NCBI RefSeq assembly: GCF_023028225.1
Contig: NZ_CP095483.1
Location: 1-64,000 of the forward strand
DNA length: 64,000 bases
Origin: Halorientalis litorea
Lineage (GTDB): Archaea > Halobacteriota > Halobacteria > Halobacteriales > Haloarculaceae
Direction of reading: 5' to 3'
Position numbers and translations under genes: made by a program. Position 1 is the first letter of the stretch; every line of letters starts with the position of its first letter. Shown here piece by piece: positions 41,619-49,446 of the stretch. The notes below the pieces were generated by a model. That model saw only the letters and a list, made by a program, of their open reading frames with translations, did no database searches and was not told the origin of the DNA.

Positions 41619-41755
41619 TGGCGCGACTCAAACGAAATCTCCTGATGTCAAACAGGGTCATTCCCGGTGAGTTTGAATCTGCCGGTCCTGAGAGATCTAT
41701 TTCTCGGTTATCTACTTACGGTCTTGCAGGTGATTGCGGGGGATGTACATGGTGA
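41619..41755 (+). CDS. 45-aa peptide with C-terminal CGGC, first gene of the iron-box operon
   Basis: MARLKRNLLMSNRVIPGEFE onward, ending YGLAGDCGGCTW. The N-terminus is basic and the C-terminus has a CxxC. It begins 7 bp after the second iron-repressor-like box and its end overlaps the next gene's start by 13 bp, suggesting translational coupling. It could be a leader, a small metal-binding protein, a truncated gene start or a peptide precursor. No homologue recognised. Coding is supported by position more than by composition. Confidence 0.45.
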
Positions 41756-42663
41756 GACTGACGCTCGTCAGATTGAGGGAGCGCATCTACTCGCTCGCCA
41801 GCGACGAAGGGACGTATGATCTCATCTGTGTAGAGACCGGTGACCAGCCAATCCCCACGAATGGACTGCGAGTTGCGACTCGTGACGTTGCTCGGCGTGC
41901 AGCACGTGCGACTGAACAGTACCGGGCTATACTGCGTCAGTATGATTCACAGTTCCAGCACTCTGATCTCATCATCTGTCAAGGCAGTGACTGCCGATCA
42001 AATTATCCGGAGGGTTGTCCATTTCTTCGTTCTCCCGAACTGCCATCCAAAGACAGACGAGCTGGACAGAACCCGACATCGGAACGTCCACAGCTTGTGA
42101 TATTCTGTCTCAATGTTGCGGCAGCACTGTTCGAGACGCTCGCTTCCGGCGGCTACGAAACCATTGAATCGGCTATGATGGATGCATATGCTGACCTCGC
42201 AAGAACGCATACTGATCCCACGGATCTCTGTGTGCGGTTGCTCGAACGCATGGCACTCGAACTGGATGCTGGACTATCCGCCGGCGAGCAGCGCAGTGTC
42301 ATCAGCCATGTCGTGAGGCGACTCGAACCTACTGAATCGTCCACGGAACCGGTTAGAGCGACGTTTCGGCTGGTTCAGGAGATGGGCCTGGTCGGCGACT
42401 ACACGCAGACTCCGTGGTCAATCGATCTCATGGAGGGCATCCAATCAGCTGTTGTCCGCCTTTCAGAGTATGCACTGGAGCCCCAGAACGGCCAGCTTCC
42501 TGTATTACCAATCGTAGTCGATTTACAGCGCCGACGGCCTGAGTGGTCACTGTCTTCGCTTCGGGTTGTCGACGACGAGAACGGATGGCGAGTGACAGTC
42601 GAACAGAGCAGGGAAGCAACTCCGACCGGACGGGCAAGTGTCCCGATCCAGTCAAACGTATAG
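41743..42663 (+). CDS. Conserved haloarchaeal protein of unknown function (DUF7551/7552-like)
   Basis: 306 aa from ATG 41743, with GCAGGTGA 9 bp upstream; the frame can begin at TTG 41734 or ATG 41749. The N-terminal domain (about 1-80) reads LVRLRERIYSLASDEGTYDL and LRVATRDVARRAARATEQYR, a pattern I recall from haloarchaeal DUF7551/DUF7552 proteins. The middle is helical (QLVIFCLNVAAALFETLASGGYETIESAMMDAYADLA). The C-terminal 60 residues look like a beta-rich domain ending WRVTVEQSREA. No catalytic motif seen. It stands one base pair from the next gene, under two iron-repressor-like boxes. Confidence 0.75.
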   Translation: MYMVRLTLVRLRERIYSLASDEGTYDLICVETGDQPIPTNGLRVATRDVARRAARATEQYRAILRQYDSQFQHSDLIICQGSDCRSNYPEGCPFLRSPELPSKDRRAGQNPTSERPQLVIFCLNVAAALFETLASGGYETIESAMMDAYADLARTHTDPTDLCVRLLERMALELDAGLSAGEQRSVISHVVRRLEPTESSTEPVRATFRLVQEMGLVGDYTQTPWSIDLMEGIQSAVVRLSEYALEPQNGQLPVLPIVVDLQRRRPEWSLSSLRVVDDENGWRVTVEQSREATPTGRASVPIQSNV

Positions 42664-42664
42664 T

Positions 42665-43453
42665 ATGACCGTCGAAACCCACATTCACCGGGCTCGGGAC
42701 CGAGTACAGGCAGAACGAGACGCAGTCGATGCAAAGCTCGATGCGTTCGAATCATTCAGTGATCGGATCACAGCGATTCCAGCGGAGACGGTGTCATCCC
42801 ACTCACCAGCCGTCCTGGCGACGGCAGGGGGACAGATTACTTCCGACACGTCGACATCTGATCGGTGTCGAAAAGTCCGAACAGCGTTTGCGGAAACACT
42901 CCGTCCGCACAGTGTCGCCGATGTCGAGCAGTCCGAATCGTTGTTGGCAACCATTCAGAACGAACTCTCCGATTCCATCGCCGTTGCGCTCGCTCCAACG
43001 ACGGACACTTGCTTCACTGCCAAACTCAAGAACGCGGTTCTCTCAGCGACCGACGAACAGAAGACGAAAACAGCACTCATGTCTCAAGTTCTTGGGAAAG
43101 AACACCGGCAGCTGGATACCGCTACGAACCTCGTCGACGAAATCACGGACTGGATAGCTGACGCAGACGAAACACCACTAAGTCAACTGGGATACGAGGA
43201 GCTTCAGCAGCGCCATCAGACACTCTCGGTTCATCGAGACCGGTGCGAGGAACATCTGTACGAACGCCAAACGTTTCTCCAGAGAGTAACGAACCGGAAC
43301 CTTGATTCTGGGATTCCACATCGAAGTCTGATCTCGTATCTCTACCAGAATTTCTCAGTCGACCACCCGGTCCTTGCGACGGTCGCCCGTCTCGAAGACA
43401 CCTGTGCGACGTGCCAAAAGCCGGTTCGTGATCACCTCGTTCGGAGGGTCTGA
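42665..43453 (+). CDS. Helical DUF7260-like haloarchaeal protein
   Basis: 262 aa from ATG 42665, one base after the previous stop. It is almost wholly alpha-helical with coiled-coil character: HIHRARDRVQAERDAVDAKLDAFESFSDRI at the start, and QQRHQTLSVHRDRCEEHLYERQTFLQRV later. A C-terminal CATCQKPVRDH motif holds a CxxC that might bind metal. I recall this as DUF7260, often paired with the preceding family. Soluble, no signal. Coupled expression with the 41743 gene suggests that they act together. Confidence 0.75.
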   Translation: MTVETHIHRARDRVQAERDAVDAKLDAFESFSDRITAIPAETVSSHSPAVLATAGGQITSDTSTSDRCRKVRTAFAETLRPHSVADVEQSESLLATIQNELSDSIAVALAPTTDTCFTAKLKNAVLSATDEQKTKTALMSQVLGKEHRQLDTATNLVDEITDWIADADETPLSQLGYEELQQRHQTLSVHRDRCEEHLYERQTFLQRVTNRNLDSGIPHRSLISYLYQNFSVDHPVLATVARLEDTCATCQKPVRDHLVRRV

Positions 43454-43455
43454 CC

Positions 43456-43599
43456 ATGACACTGATCGGACCTCGACGGAAGCGTGCCCGGTTGTGGGCG
43501 GGTGTGTACGCTGGGGTGTTCGGTTCGGGAGACGATACTGATGGCGAGGACGAAACAGATACTGAATCCGACACCTCCTCAGAACCCGCCGGGACGTAG
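43456..43599 (+). CDS. 47-aa acidic tail-like protein, last gene of the operon
   Basis: MTLIGPRRKRARLWAGVYAG then a very acidic Thr/Asp/Glu-rich tail ending EPAGT. ATG 43456 is 2 bp after the previous stop. A basic patch followed by one short hydrophobic stretch (LWAGVYAGVFG) suggests membrane or protein association. Too short for family assignment, but spacing and composition favour a real gene. Confidence 0.55.
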   Translation: MTLIGPRRKRARLWAGVYAGVFGSGDDTDGEDETDTESDTSSEPAGT

Positions 43600-43679
43600 T
43601 GTCCGTCATCTCTCTTTGTGACGGTACTATGTCAGAAAGAACAGTGGCGAACAAACAATACATTAGACAGTCACCACTA

Positions 43680-44441
43680 TCAGTCGTACTGAGATTCCGC
43701 GAGAGACTCATTGTGAGCGAACTCGGTTTCACCAGCCTGAACTGACCAGAGCATCGCGTACAGGCCGTCCCGCTCGTGCAGGCCAGAATGCGTTCCACGT
43801 TCGATGATCCGTCCGTCCTCGAGCACCAAGATTCGGTCAGCATCTTTGATCGTCGACAGGCGGTGGGCAATAGCGATGGTCGTCCGATCCTCGGTGAGAC
43901 GGTCGACCGACCGCTGAATAGCGAGTTCCGTCTTCGTATCCACGCTCGCCGTCGCTTCGTCGAGTACGACGATCTCCGGGACCTGCAGTAACATTCGGGC
44001 GATGGCGATGCGCTGCTGTTGGCCACCCGAGAGTTCGACGCCGCGTTCACCGACTCGGGTCTCGTACCCGTCCGGAAGTTCGGTGATGAACTCGTGGGCT
44101 TGGGCCGCACGCGCCGCCTCTCGGAGTTCGTCGTCGCTCGCCTCGAACTGGCCGTAGCGGATGTTCGCCGTGATCGTCCCGTCGAAGAGGAACGTGTCCT
44201 GACTGACGTAGCCGATAGATTGCCGGAGGCTCGCGGTCGTCACCTCCCGGACATCGTGACCATCGACGCGAACTGCGCCACCGGTCACATCGTACAGTCG
44301 CAAGAGGATTTTCGCCGTCGTCGATTTCCCCGACCCCGTGGGGCCGACCAGTGCAACTGTTTCACCCGGGTCGGCATCGAACGAGACCTCGTCGAGAACC
44401 GCCTCACCGTCGTCATAGGCGAAACTGACTTTGTCGTACCG
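43680..44441 (-). pseudogene. ABC exporter: ATP-binding domain only, 5' part lost
   Basis: The nucleotide-binding domain is complete: RYDKVSFAYDDGEAVLDEVS, Walker A GPTGSGKST, Q-loop YVSQDTFLFDG, signature ELSGGQQQRIAIARMLL, Walker B IVVLDEATASVD, and H-loop IAIAHRLSTI. The preceding membrane domain (about 330 residues) is missing. Upstream of about 44441 the frame is antisense to the IS200 transposase, so a rearrangement replaced the 5' half of the gene. The intact parent would be a type IV exporter half-transporter. The remaining fragment has no promoter or start of its own. Confidence 0.85.
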
Positions 44442-44443
44442 AA

Positions 44444-44822
44444 CTACACGGTGTACAACGTCAACTACCACTTCGTGTGGTGTCCGAAGTACCGCCACGC
44501 GATACTCGAACCAATCGAGGATTCGCTGGAAGCGAGTTTCCGCGACGTGTGCGACGAGTACGGCTACGAGATACTTTCGCTCCACATCTCACCAGACCAC
44601 GTACACCTGTTCCTTTCCGCCCACCCGAAGCACGCACCGAGCAAGATCGTGCGAACGGACAAGAGCATCACGGCGCGGGAGATGTGGGAACAGCACGAAC
44701 CGTTCTTGGAGTAGTATCTGTGGGGTGGCGGATTTTGGGAGGAATCGTACTACGTTGGGACGGCAGGCGATGTTTCGACCGACACGATTGAGCAGTATAT
44801 CGAGCGAACGGAACACCTCTAA
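44444..44822 (+). pseudogene. tnpA: tnpA (Y1 transposase) lacking its first codons and carrying an amber codon
   Basis: Frame from YTVYNVNYHFVWCPKYRHAI through HISPDHVHLFLSAHPKHAPS (HUH metal site H-x-H) to EQHEPFLE, then TAG at 44712-44714 where family members have Glu or Asp, then in the same frame YLWGGGFWEESYYVGTAGDV and DTIEQYIERTEHL with TAA at 44820-44822. The catalytic tyrosine (EQYIERTE) lies after the amber, so a truncated product could not cleave DNA. The N-terminus is cut by the junction with the ABC gene. Confidence 0.85.
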
Positions 44823-44866
44823 CGGGGCTTACGGGCTTCACCCTCGGGGTCAAGCCCCGAGGCACT
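44444..44866 (+). mobile_element. Truncated IS200-type element
   Basis: Contains the tnpA remnant and, after it, a right-end-like hairpin CCTCGGGG-TCAAG-CCCCGAGG (44842-44862). The left end and first tnpA codons are missing at the junction with the ABC gene near 44441. The right side cuts the HEAT-repeat gene. It marks the breakpoint between two formerly separate loci. Confidence 0.75.
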
Positions 44867-45217
44867 CGGCCTGCTCCGCCTGTAGGACTCGTCGTCGTCG
44901 GCCAGTCGGTCCGCAAGGGTCGATACCGCATCCGTCGCGGTCTCGGGTTCAGCCTCCGCAACTGTGACAAGTGCTTTCGCAGTGGTCAACCGCACCGCTC
45001 GTTGCTCGTCGCCAAGAAATCCGACCAGGGATGACAGCAGCGGCGTGACGGTTCGTCCCTCCTCACCGCACTCCGTCACTCTACGGATGGCCTTCTTCGG
45101 TGTTTCCGGGTCGGCGGTTCTGACACGGTCGAGCGCGGTGCTTGCCGCGTCGAATTGGCCAGTCTCGATCAGTGTCGACAGCCGGTCGGGGGAGGACTGT
45201 CGTGCTGAGTCATCCAT
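44819..45217 (-). pseudogene. HEAT-repeat protein, 3' end truncated by the IS200 element
   Basis: From ATG 45217: MDDSARQSSPDRLSTLIETG, then HEAT-like helical pairs TPKKAIRRVTECGEEGRTVTPLLSSLVGF and RAVRLTTAKALVTVAEAEPE. After about 100 residues the frame runs into the insertion element's right end (SGLDPEGEARKPR). Intact relatives have further HEAT repeats and in haloarchaea often adjoin transport or regulatory genes. What is left may still make a short protein, but it is not the native one. Confidence 0.7.
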
Positions 45218-45344
45218 CGTAGTACAGCGCAGTTGGCCAGTGCTACTCACCCCATCAATAAGAAAGTACGTAGGAGGACCGCTTCCTTCAGTCACGAACG
45301 CGACAATCCACGTGCGTCCCGGAGGGCCAGCGACCCCTCGAGAG

Positions 45345-45971
45345 TTACCCGTTGACGATCCGTCTGCGTTTGACGCTCGTCTCGTCGACGGTCGGCTGGT
45401 CGTGGGCGAGCCGGACCGTCGTGACGGAACACTCACCCGGAGCGTACGCCCCGAACCTGTCGACCGGGTCAGCACCAGCGATGGTCCCGAGAACCGTCGC
45501 GATCGGGAAATCGTGCGTAACCACGAGAATCCGCTCGTCGTCGCCAGCCTCCTCACACAGCCGACGCCACCGATCCAGGATGCGATGGCGTCCCGCGGTC
45601 AGCGTCTCCCCGCTCCGCGGAAGGGGCTGTAGCACGTCCACGTCGGTTCGCGGGGAGTCCGGCTCGTCGGTGAGTGCCAGTTCCTCGTAGGCGAGGCCTT
45701 GGTACACACCGGCGTCGCGCGGACGCCACGCCGGTTCGATGGTTGGCCGTGGCTCGACGCCCGCGAGACGGACGAGTGCGGCCGTCTCCCGTGCGGCGAG
45801 CGTCTCGGCGGCGTACACCCGGTCGAACTCGTACGTCGAGGCGAGCCCCTGCCCGATCGTCTCGACCGACTCGCGGCCGGCCCGAGTGAGTGGGACGGGC
45901 GCGTGCCCGTGCAGGCGGTCCTCTCGATCCCATTCGGTCTCTCCGTGTCGTAGCAAAACGATCTCTGTCAT
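45345..45971 (-). CDS. Histidine phosphatase (phosphoglycerate-mutase-like)
   Basis: 208 aa. The RHG motif IVLLRHGETEWDREDRLHGH is at residues 4-23, and the second catalytic His is in ILVVTHDFPIATVLGTIAGAD near 150-170. The acid residue is in LPRSGETL. It removes phosphate from small phosphorylated molecules. It is downstream of and on the same strand as the ComA-like gene (99-bp gap), so it may dephosphorylate that enzyme's product, in the way that ComB follows ComA in other archaea. Substrate not established. Confidence 0.85.
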   Translation of the reverse strand: MTEIVLLRHGETEWDREDRLHGHAPVPLTRAGRESVETIGQGLASTYEFDRVYAAETLAARETAALVRLAGVEPRPTIEPAWRPRDAGVYQGLAYEELALTDEPDSPRTDVDVLQPLPRSGETLTAGRHRILDRWRRLCEEAGDDERILVVTHDFPIATVLGTIAGADPVDRFGAYAPGECSVTTVRLAHDQPTVDETSVKRRRIVNG

Positions 45972-46070
45972 GGTCTGGTGGATGGCAACGGTGTGGTTGT
46001 GCGCCGTGGACGAGTGCGTCCCGACGCTGCTGCCGCAGGTGTCTGTCGGTCCAACCGGTTTGGACGGCGG

Positions 46071-46898
46071 TCACTCCTCGCGACGGAACGTCGTCGCCCG
46101 GCCCCAGCTGGTCGTTTTCCCCCACAGGCCTGAGCGCATACACTCGAGTTCGACGATCTGGGAGTTGTCGACGAAGAGGTTCACGTTCGGCCCGAAGTTC
46201 TTGACGTACCACTCGAACATCTCCGGCCCCGGGGCCTCGAACACGAGATTCTCCATCCCGAGTTCGTTGGCCAGTTCGTAGACCACGTCCGTCCGCCACT
46301 CGTGGACCTCTTCGGTGATCCCCTCGGCTTCGACCATCAGAAGGTCCGCGCCGGCGTCGAGGTGGCGCTGTCCCTCCCGAATGGCCATCGACGGGTCCTG
46401 CTGGCCCTCGCGCTCCAGGTCGTCCGGATCGGAGGCCCCGCCGGCCCCGAACTGGACGTTGATCTCCGGCTTCGGCTTGAGGCCGTAGTCCGCGGTCAGT
46501 TCGGTCAGTGCAACGAGGTCTTCCGTGTCGATAGCCAGAAAGCCACTGGATATCTCGACGATGTCGAAGCCGAGCGTCTTCGCCTCGGCGACGTAATCCT
46601 CGACTTTGTCGTTGTCACGCACGAGTACGTTCTCGATGAACCCACCCGTCGAAACCTCGACGTCGTAGTCGTGGCAGATACCGATGAGTTCCTCGACAGT
46701 GTCGCGGTCCATCAGCGCGAACGACCCGCCGGAGAACTTGTAGATGTCGACGTACTGCCCCATCGTTTCGAGGATATCACGGAGCTCTCGCGGACCCATC
46801 GGATCGTAGTATGGGCCGCGAATCTCCGTGATTCCCTTCGTGCGCGGTTTCTCGGGTCTGTCGTTGACGTGCAGGAAGTCGAACGCTCGTTCTGACAT
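46071..46898 (-). CDS. ComA-like (phosphosulfolactate synthase family) protein
   Basis: 275 aa from ATG 46898 (MSERAFDFLHVNDRPEKP); ATG 46904 adds two residues. It is a TIM-barrel of PF02679. Family blocks visible are KPRTKGITEIRGPYY, VDIYKFSGGSFAL, VEVSTGGFIENVLVRD, FDIVEISSGFLAI and LMVEAEGITEE. Authentic ComA joins sulfite to phosphoenolpyruvate for coenzyme M, which haloarchaea are not known to make. This member may use another nucleophile. A perfect iron-repressor-like palindrome sits 37 bp upstream (46935-46950). Confidence 0.88.
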   Translation of the reverse strand: MSERAFDFLHVNDRPEKPRTKGITEIRGPYYDPMGPRELRDILETMGQYVDIYKFSGGSFALMDRDTVEELIGICHDYDVEVSTGGFIENVLVRDNDKVEDYVAEAKTLGFDIVEISSGFLAIDTEDLVALTELTADYGLKPKPEINVQFGAGGASDPDDLEREGQQDPSMAIREGQRHLDAGADLLMVEAEGITEEVHEWRTDVVYELANELGMENLVFEAPGPEMFEWYVKNFGPNVNLFVDNSQIVELECMRSGLWGKTTSWGRATTFRREE

Positions 46899-46934
46899 GT
46901 GCATGACTCCCTACAGTGGCCACCCATTTGTAGT

Positions 46935-46950
46935 TTTAGGCTAGCCTAAA
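46935..46950. promoter_or_regulatory. Iron-repressor-like box 3 (TTTAGGCTAGCCTAAA)
   Basis: Perfect 16-bp palindrome upstream of the ComA-like gene. It is the cleanest of the five boxes and within normal promoter distance of the 46898 start. Confidence 0.75.
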
Positions 46951-47047
46951 ACAAGCCACAGTATTGCGTTTTCCGGCCCAGAAGCTATCGACGGGATGGT
47001 TGCCGACGGGTTCGAGCGGAAGGTCAGTGAGTCAGGCTCGCTCCCGG

Positions 47048-48400
47048 TTAGTTCAGGAGGTCCACCAGATCCGATACCTCGTAGTGTTCGAGGTTCCTGA
47101 CCGTCTCGATGATCTCGTTGCGGCGCGACTCGTCGTATCGGTCGCGGGTCATGATCTCGAATTTCTCTTCGACCTGCTCCCAGTCCATCGGGTTGTTGGG
47201 GTGACCCTGGAAGTCGTCCTTGAGGACTTCGTGACTTGTTCCATCCGTGAGCGTGATCGTCAGGTTCGCGGGCATTTCGCCGGATTCGAACCGGTCGGTC
47301 AGGTCGGGATCTTCCTCGACTGTGACTTTGCGCAGGAGTGACTGCACGTCATCGCGCTGGATTCGCTCTGGGTCGTAGGCGTCGTTGGTCATCTCACGGT
47401 CGATCAGCGCGGCCGCAAGCATGTAGGGCAGCGAGTGGTCGGCCTGGGCTTTCGTCTCGACTTCGTGACGGTCGCCTTCGCCACCGCCGATGATCAGTTT
47501 CGCGCCGTGGAACGTATCGAGGTGGATCGATTCGACTTGGTCGTGATCGAGGTCGTGCATCTCGGCCAGTTCGATGATGCCTTCGACGGCCGACTGGGCG
47601 TAGGTCTCGGCGACGTAGCGCTTGGTCATCGTATCGAAGACGTGTTCACATCCTGGGTCCAGCTCCACGTCGAACTCGTCACTGATGATGTGTTTCCACC
47701 CCTTTTGGCCCTCGAAGAGGTTGACGGGCCCCTCCATGCCGTTTTCGGCCAGCAGACAGGAGTAGACGCCGTTCCGGGCGGCGTTCGCGCTGGCCATTCC
47801 TTTCCACTCGTTGATACCGCCTGTCCGGGTAACCCGGAGTGCGTTGTGTGCGGTCCCGGCGATGCCGACGGCGTTGCGTAGCTGCTCGTGGTCGAGACCC
47901 AGAATCGCACCCGATCCGGCGGCCGCGGACAACACTGTGTGCGTAACATGGTCCCAGCCTTTGTCTCGTACTGGCGCGTTCCACGCGAGTTCACCCTGGA
48001 GTTCGTAGGACACACCGACTGCCTCGATGAGGTCTTTTCCCGTGGCATCTTCCCGTTCACCACAGGCGATGACGCTCGCGATGTTGTCGCTCGGGTGTGG
48101 TGTCTCACCAGGTGCCAAAAAGGAGTCCATGTAGTCCAGGTAGCGAGTCAACGCCGTGTTGTGCATCGCTGCTTGCGACGGTGATGCAGTGAGTTCTCGA
48201 CCCCAGAGCGTACAGGAACCGTCACTGCTTACATCCGAAACCGTCTCTGCGACGACTTCCACTGGTGGTTCTCCCAGTGCACCGACACCGATTCCGACGG
48301 AGTCGAGCACTCGTTTCTTGAGTTCTTCGACCACTTGGTCGCCGAACTCGTCGAACTCGACGGCCTGTACGAACCCGGCAATCGTCTCTGTCGTTGCCAT
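47048..48400 (-). CDS. MmgE/PrpD-family protein
   Basis: 450 aa, usual length for the 2-methylcitrate dehydratase/aconitate decarboxylase family (PF03972). Diagnostic runs are KKRVLDSVGIGVGALGEPPV, AAMHNTALTRYLDYMDSFLA, PHPSDNIASVIACGE and the C-terminal QADHSLPYMLAAALIDREMT. Enzymes of this fold dehydrate or decarboxylate tricarboxylates without an iron-sulfur cluster. No prpB, prpC or acnB is nearby, so a propionate methylcitrate cycle is not indicated. Two iron-repressor-like boxes directly precede the start at 48400, which suggests expression in low iron, fitting a cluster-free substitute enzyme or metallophore precursor route. Confidence 0.88.
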   Translation of the reverse strand: MATTETIAGFVQAVEFDEFGDQVVEELKKRVLDSVGIGVGALGEPPVEVVAETVSDVSSDGSCTLWGRELTASPSQAAMHNTALTRYLDYMDSFLAPGETPHPSDNIASVIACGEREDATGKDLIEAVGVSYELQGELAWNAPVRDKGWDHVTHTVLSAAAGSGAILGLDHEQLRNAVGIAGTAHNALRVTRTGGINEWKGMASANAARNGVYSCLLAENGMEGPVNLFEGQKGWKHIISDEFDVELDPGCEHVFDTMTKRYVAETYAQSAVEGIIELAEMHDLDHDQVESIHLDTFHGAKLIIGGGEGDRHEVETKAQADHSLPYMLAAALIDREMTNDAYDPERIQRDDVQSLLRKVTVEEDPDLTDRFESGEMPANLTITLTDGTSHEVLKDDFQGHPNNPMDWEQVEEKFEIMTRDRYDESRRNEIIETVRNLEHYEVSDLVDLLN

Positions 48401-48404
48401 AGCT

Positions 48405-48420
48405 TTTAGGCTACCCTAAA
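48405..48420. promoter_or_regulatory. Iron-repressor-like box 4 (TTTAGGCTACCCTAAA)
   Basis: Palindrome 4 bp upstream of the MmgE/PrpD start codon. Confidence 0.72.
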
Positions 48421-48438
48421 TATTGAAAGATCTTTTGT

Positions 48439-48454
48439 TTTAGGCTGGCCTAAA
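48439..48454. promoter_or_regulatory. Iron-repressor-like box 5 (TTTAGGCTGGCCTAAA)
   Basis: Second box of this promoter. Centre-to-centre distance to box 4 is 34 bp, close to the 36 bp of boxes 1 and 2. Confidence 0.72.
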
Positions 48455-48760
48455 ACCTAGTATTGGCTAAGGACGAGGTCGATCAGACCAGATCAGCTAC
48501 CTCGCCGCAGAGAACGTATGGCTAACTGTCAACGCTCTGGTGGCGTAGATTGTTGGTGACGTTCTTGCGGATTGGGTGAGTTCCCTGAGATTCCTCGTCA
48601 ATCGATCTCGCCGGTTCTGGATCGACTGATCACGGAGTCTGGTTCTTACAAAACTACCAGACAGCTCTCCATCAACAATCCTCTAGTCAAGAGCGTGTCT
48701 AGTATAGGACCTCCTCGGCAAGAGTGCGGCCATCTAATACTTGGTTCGGCCAATTAGGCG
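48455..48760. other. Gene-free stretch between the iron-box promoter and IS6
   Basis: 306 bp with no convincing frame or repeat. Probably remnant DNA next to the insertion sequence. Confidence 0.45.
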
Positions 48761-49446
48761 GTGTTCAGATAAGGATGAGAAGTGAGGCGATGTGGTTTCT
48801 GAGTGTCCATGCCCGAAAACACACGCCTCGGCGGGAGTATCGACCAGATCGACTTAGAGTCTGTTGAACGAGAAGCGACACCGCGACTGCTGATGAAGCT
48901 CGGTATTCAGTTGCATCTCGCTGGACTCTCGCTTTCGAATACTGTTTTGGTTCTTGATATATTTGGTGTCGAGCGAGCGCGATCCACCGTGCATAATTGG
49001 GTTCACAAGGCAGATCTACAGCCCGAAACTGGATGCAGTCCGGATCACGTTGCGGTCGACGAGACCGTGATCCGACTCAACGACGAGCAATACTGGCGGT
49101 ACGCTGCGGTCGATCCCGACACGAACGAATTACTCCACACAAAGCTTGAACCGGTGAGAACGAACGCTCTCGCTCACGTTCTTTGCCGAACTTCGCGAGA
49201 AACACGACGTGGACGATGCGGTGTTTCTCGTCGATGGTGCGGCACCACTGAAAGACGCTTGCCAGCGACACGGCCTCGATTTCAGATACGAACGCCACGG
49301 AAATCGGAACAGTGTCGAACGTGTCTTTTGTGAGGTAAAACGCCGTACCTCTTCGTTCTCAAACTGTTTCAGCAACGCCCAGCGAGACACAGCTGACAAC
49401 TGCCTCCAATTGTTCGCCTTCGCATGGAATCAGCTAATCTGAACAC
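48761..49446 (+). mobile_element. IS6-family insertion sequence
   Basis: Terminal inverted repeats GTGTTCAGATAAG (48761-48773) and CTAATCTGAACAC (49434-49446), 12 of 13 matching. One transposase gene, frameshifted. Length 686 bp is normal for haloarchaeal IS6 members. I see no 8-bp target duplication, so the flanks may have been rearranged. Its right end truncates the nuclease-like gene. Confidence 0.85.
48809..49442 (+). pseudogene. IS6 transposase with a frameshift
   Basis: First frame: MPENTRLGGSIDQIDLESVE, HTH ARSTVHNWVHKAD, first catalytic Asp in DHVAVDETVI, to LEPVRTNALAH. Near 49178 the frame changes and continues FFAELREKHDVDDAVFLVDG (second Asp), ACQRHGLDFRYERHG, and the catalytic Glu in NSVERVFCEVKRRT, ending FAWNQLI at 49442. 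All three DDE residues survive, split over two frames. A single small indel explains it; IS6 elements are not known for programmed frameshifting. Confidence 0.88.

Noticed and set aside
37099-44714. Three in-frame TAG codons inside recognisable coding sequence (37099, 41214, 44712), which might suggest TAG read as an amino acid such as pyrrolysine.
   Set aside because: All three are in genes that are also truncated, TAG is a normal terminator of intact genes here (for example tnpB at 5403-5405 and the 47-aa gene at 43597-43599), and no pyl genes are visible. Pseudogene decay explains them.
44019-44714. A single 231-aa open frame spanning 44019-44714.
   Set aside because: Its first part is antisense to the ABC ATP-binding domain; only the part after about 44444 is transposase.
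47048-48400. A 2-methylcitrate cycle for propionate use, because of the PrpD-family gene.
   Set aside because: No methylcitrate synthase, methylisocitrate lyase or aconitase gene is nearby, and the gene is under iron-type boxes.
49178-49209. Programmed frameshift in the IS6 transposase.
   Set aside because: No slippery heptamer is evident and IS6-family elements normally encode the transposase in one frame; an indel is simpler.
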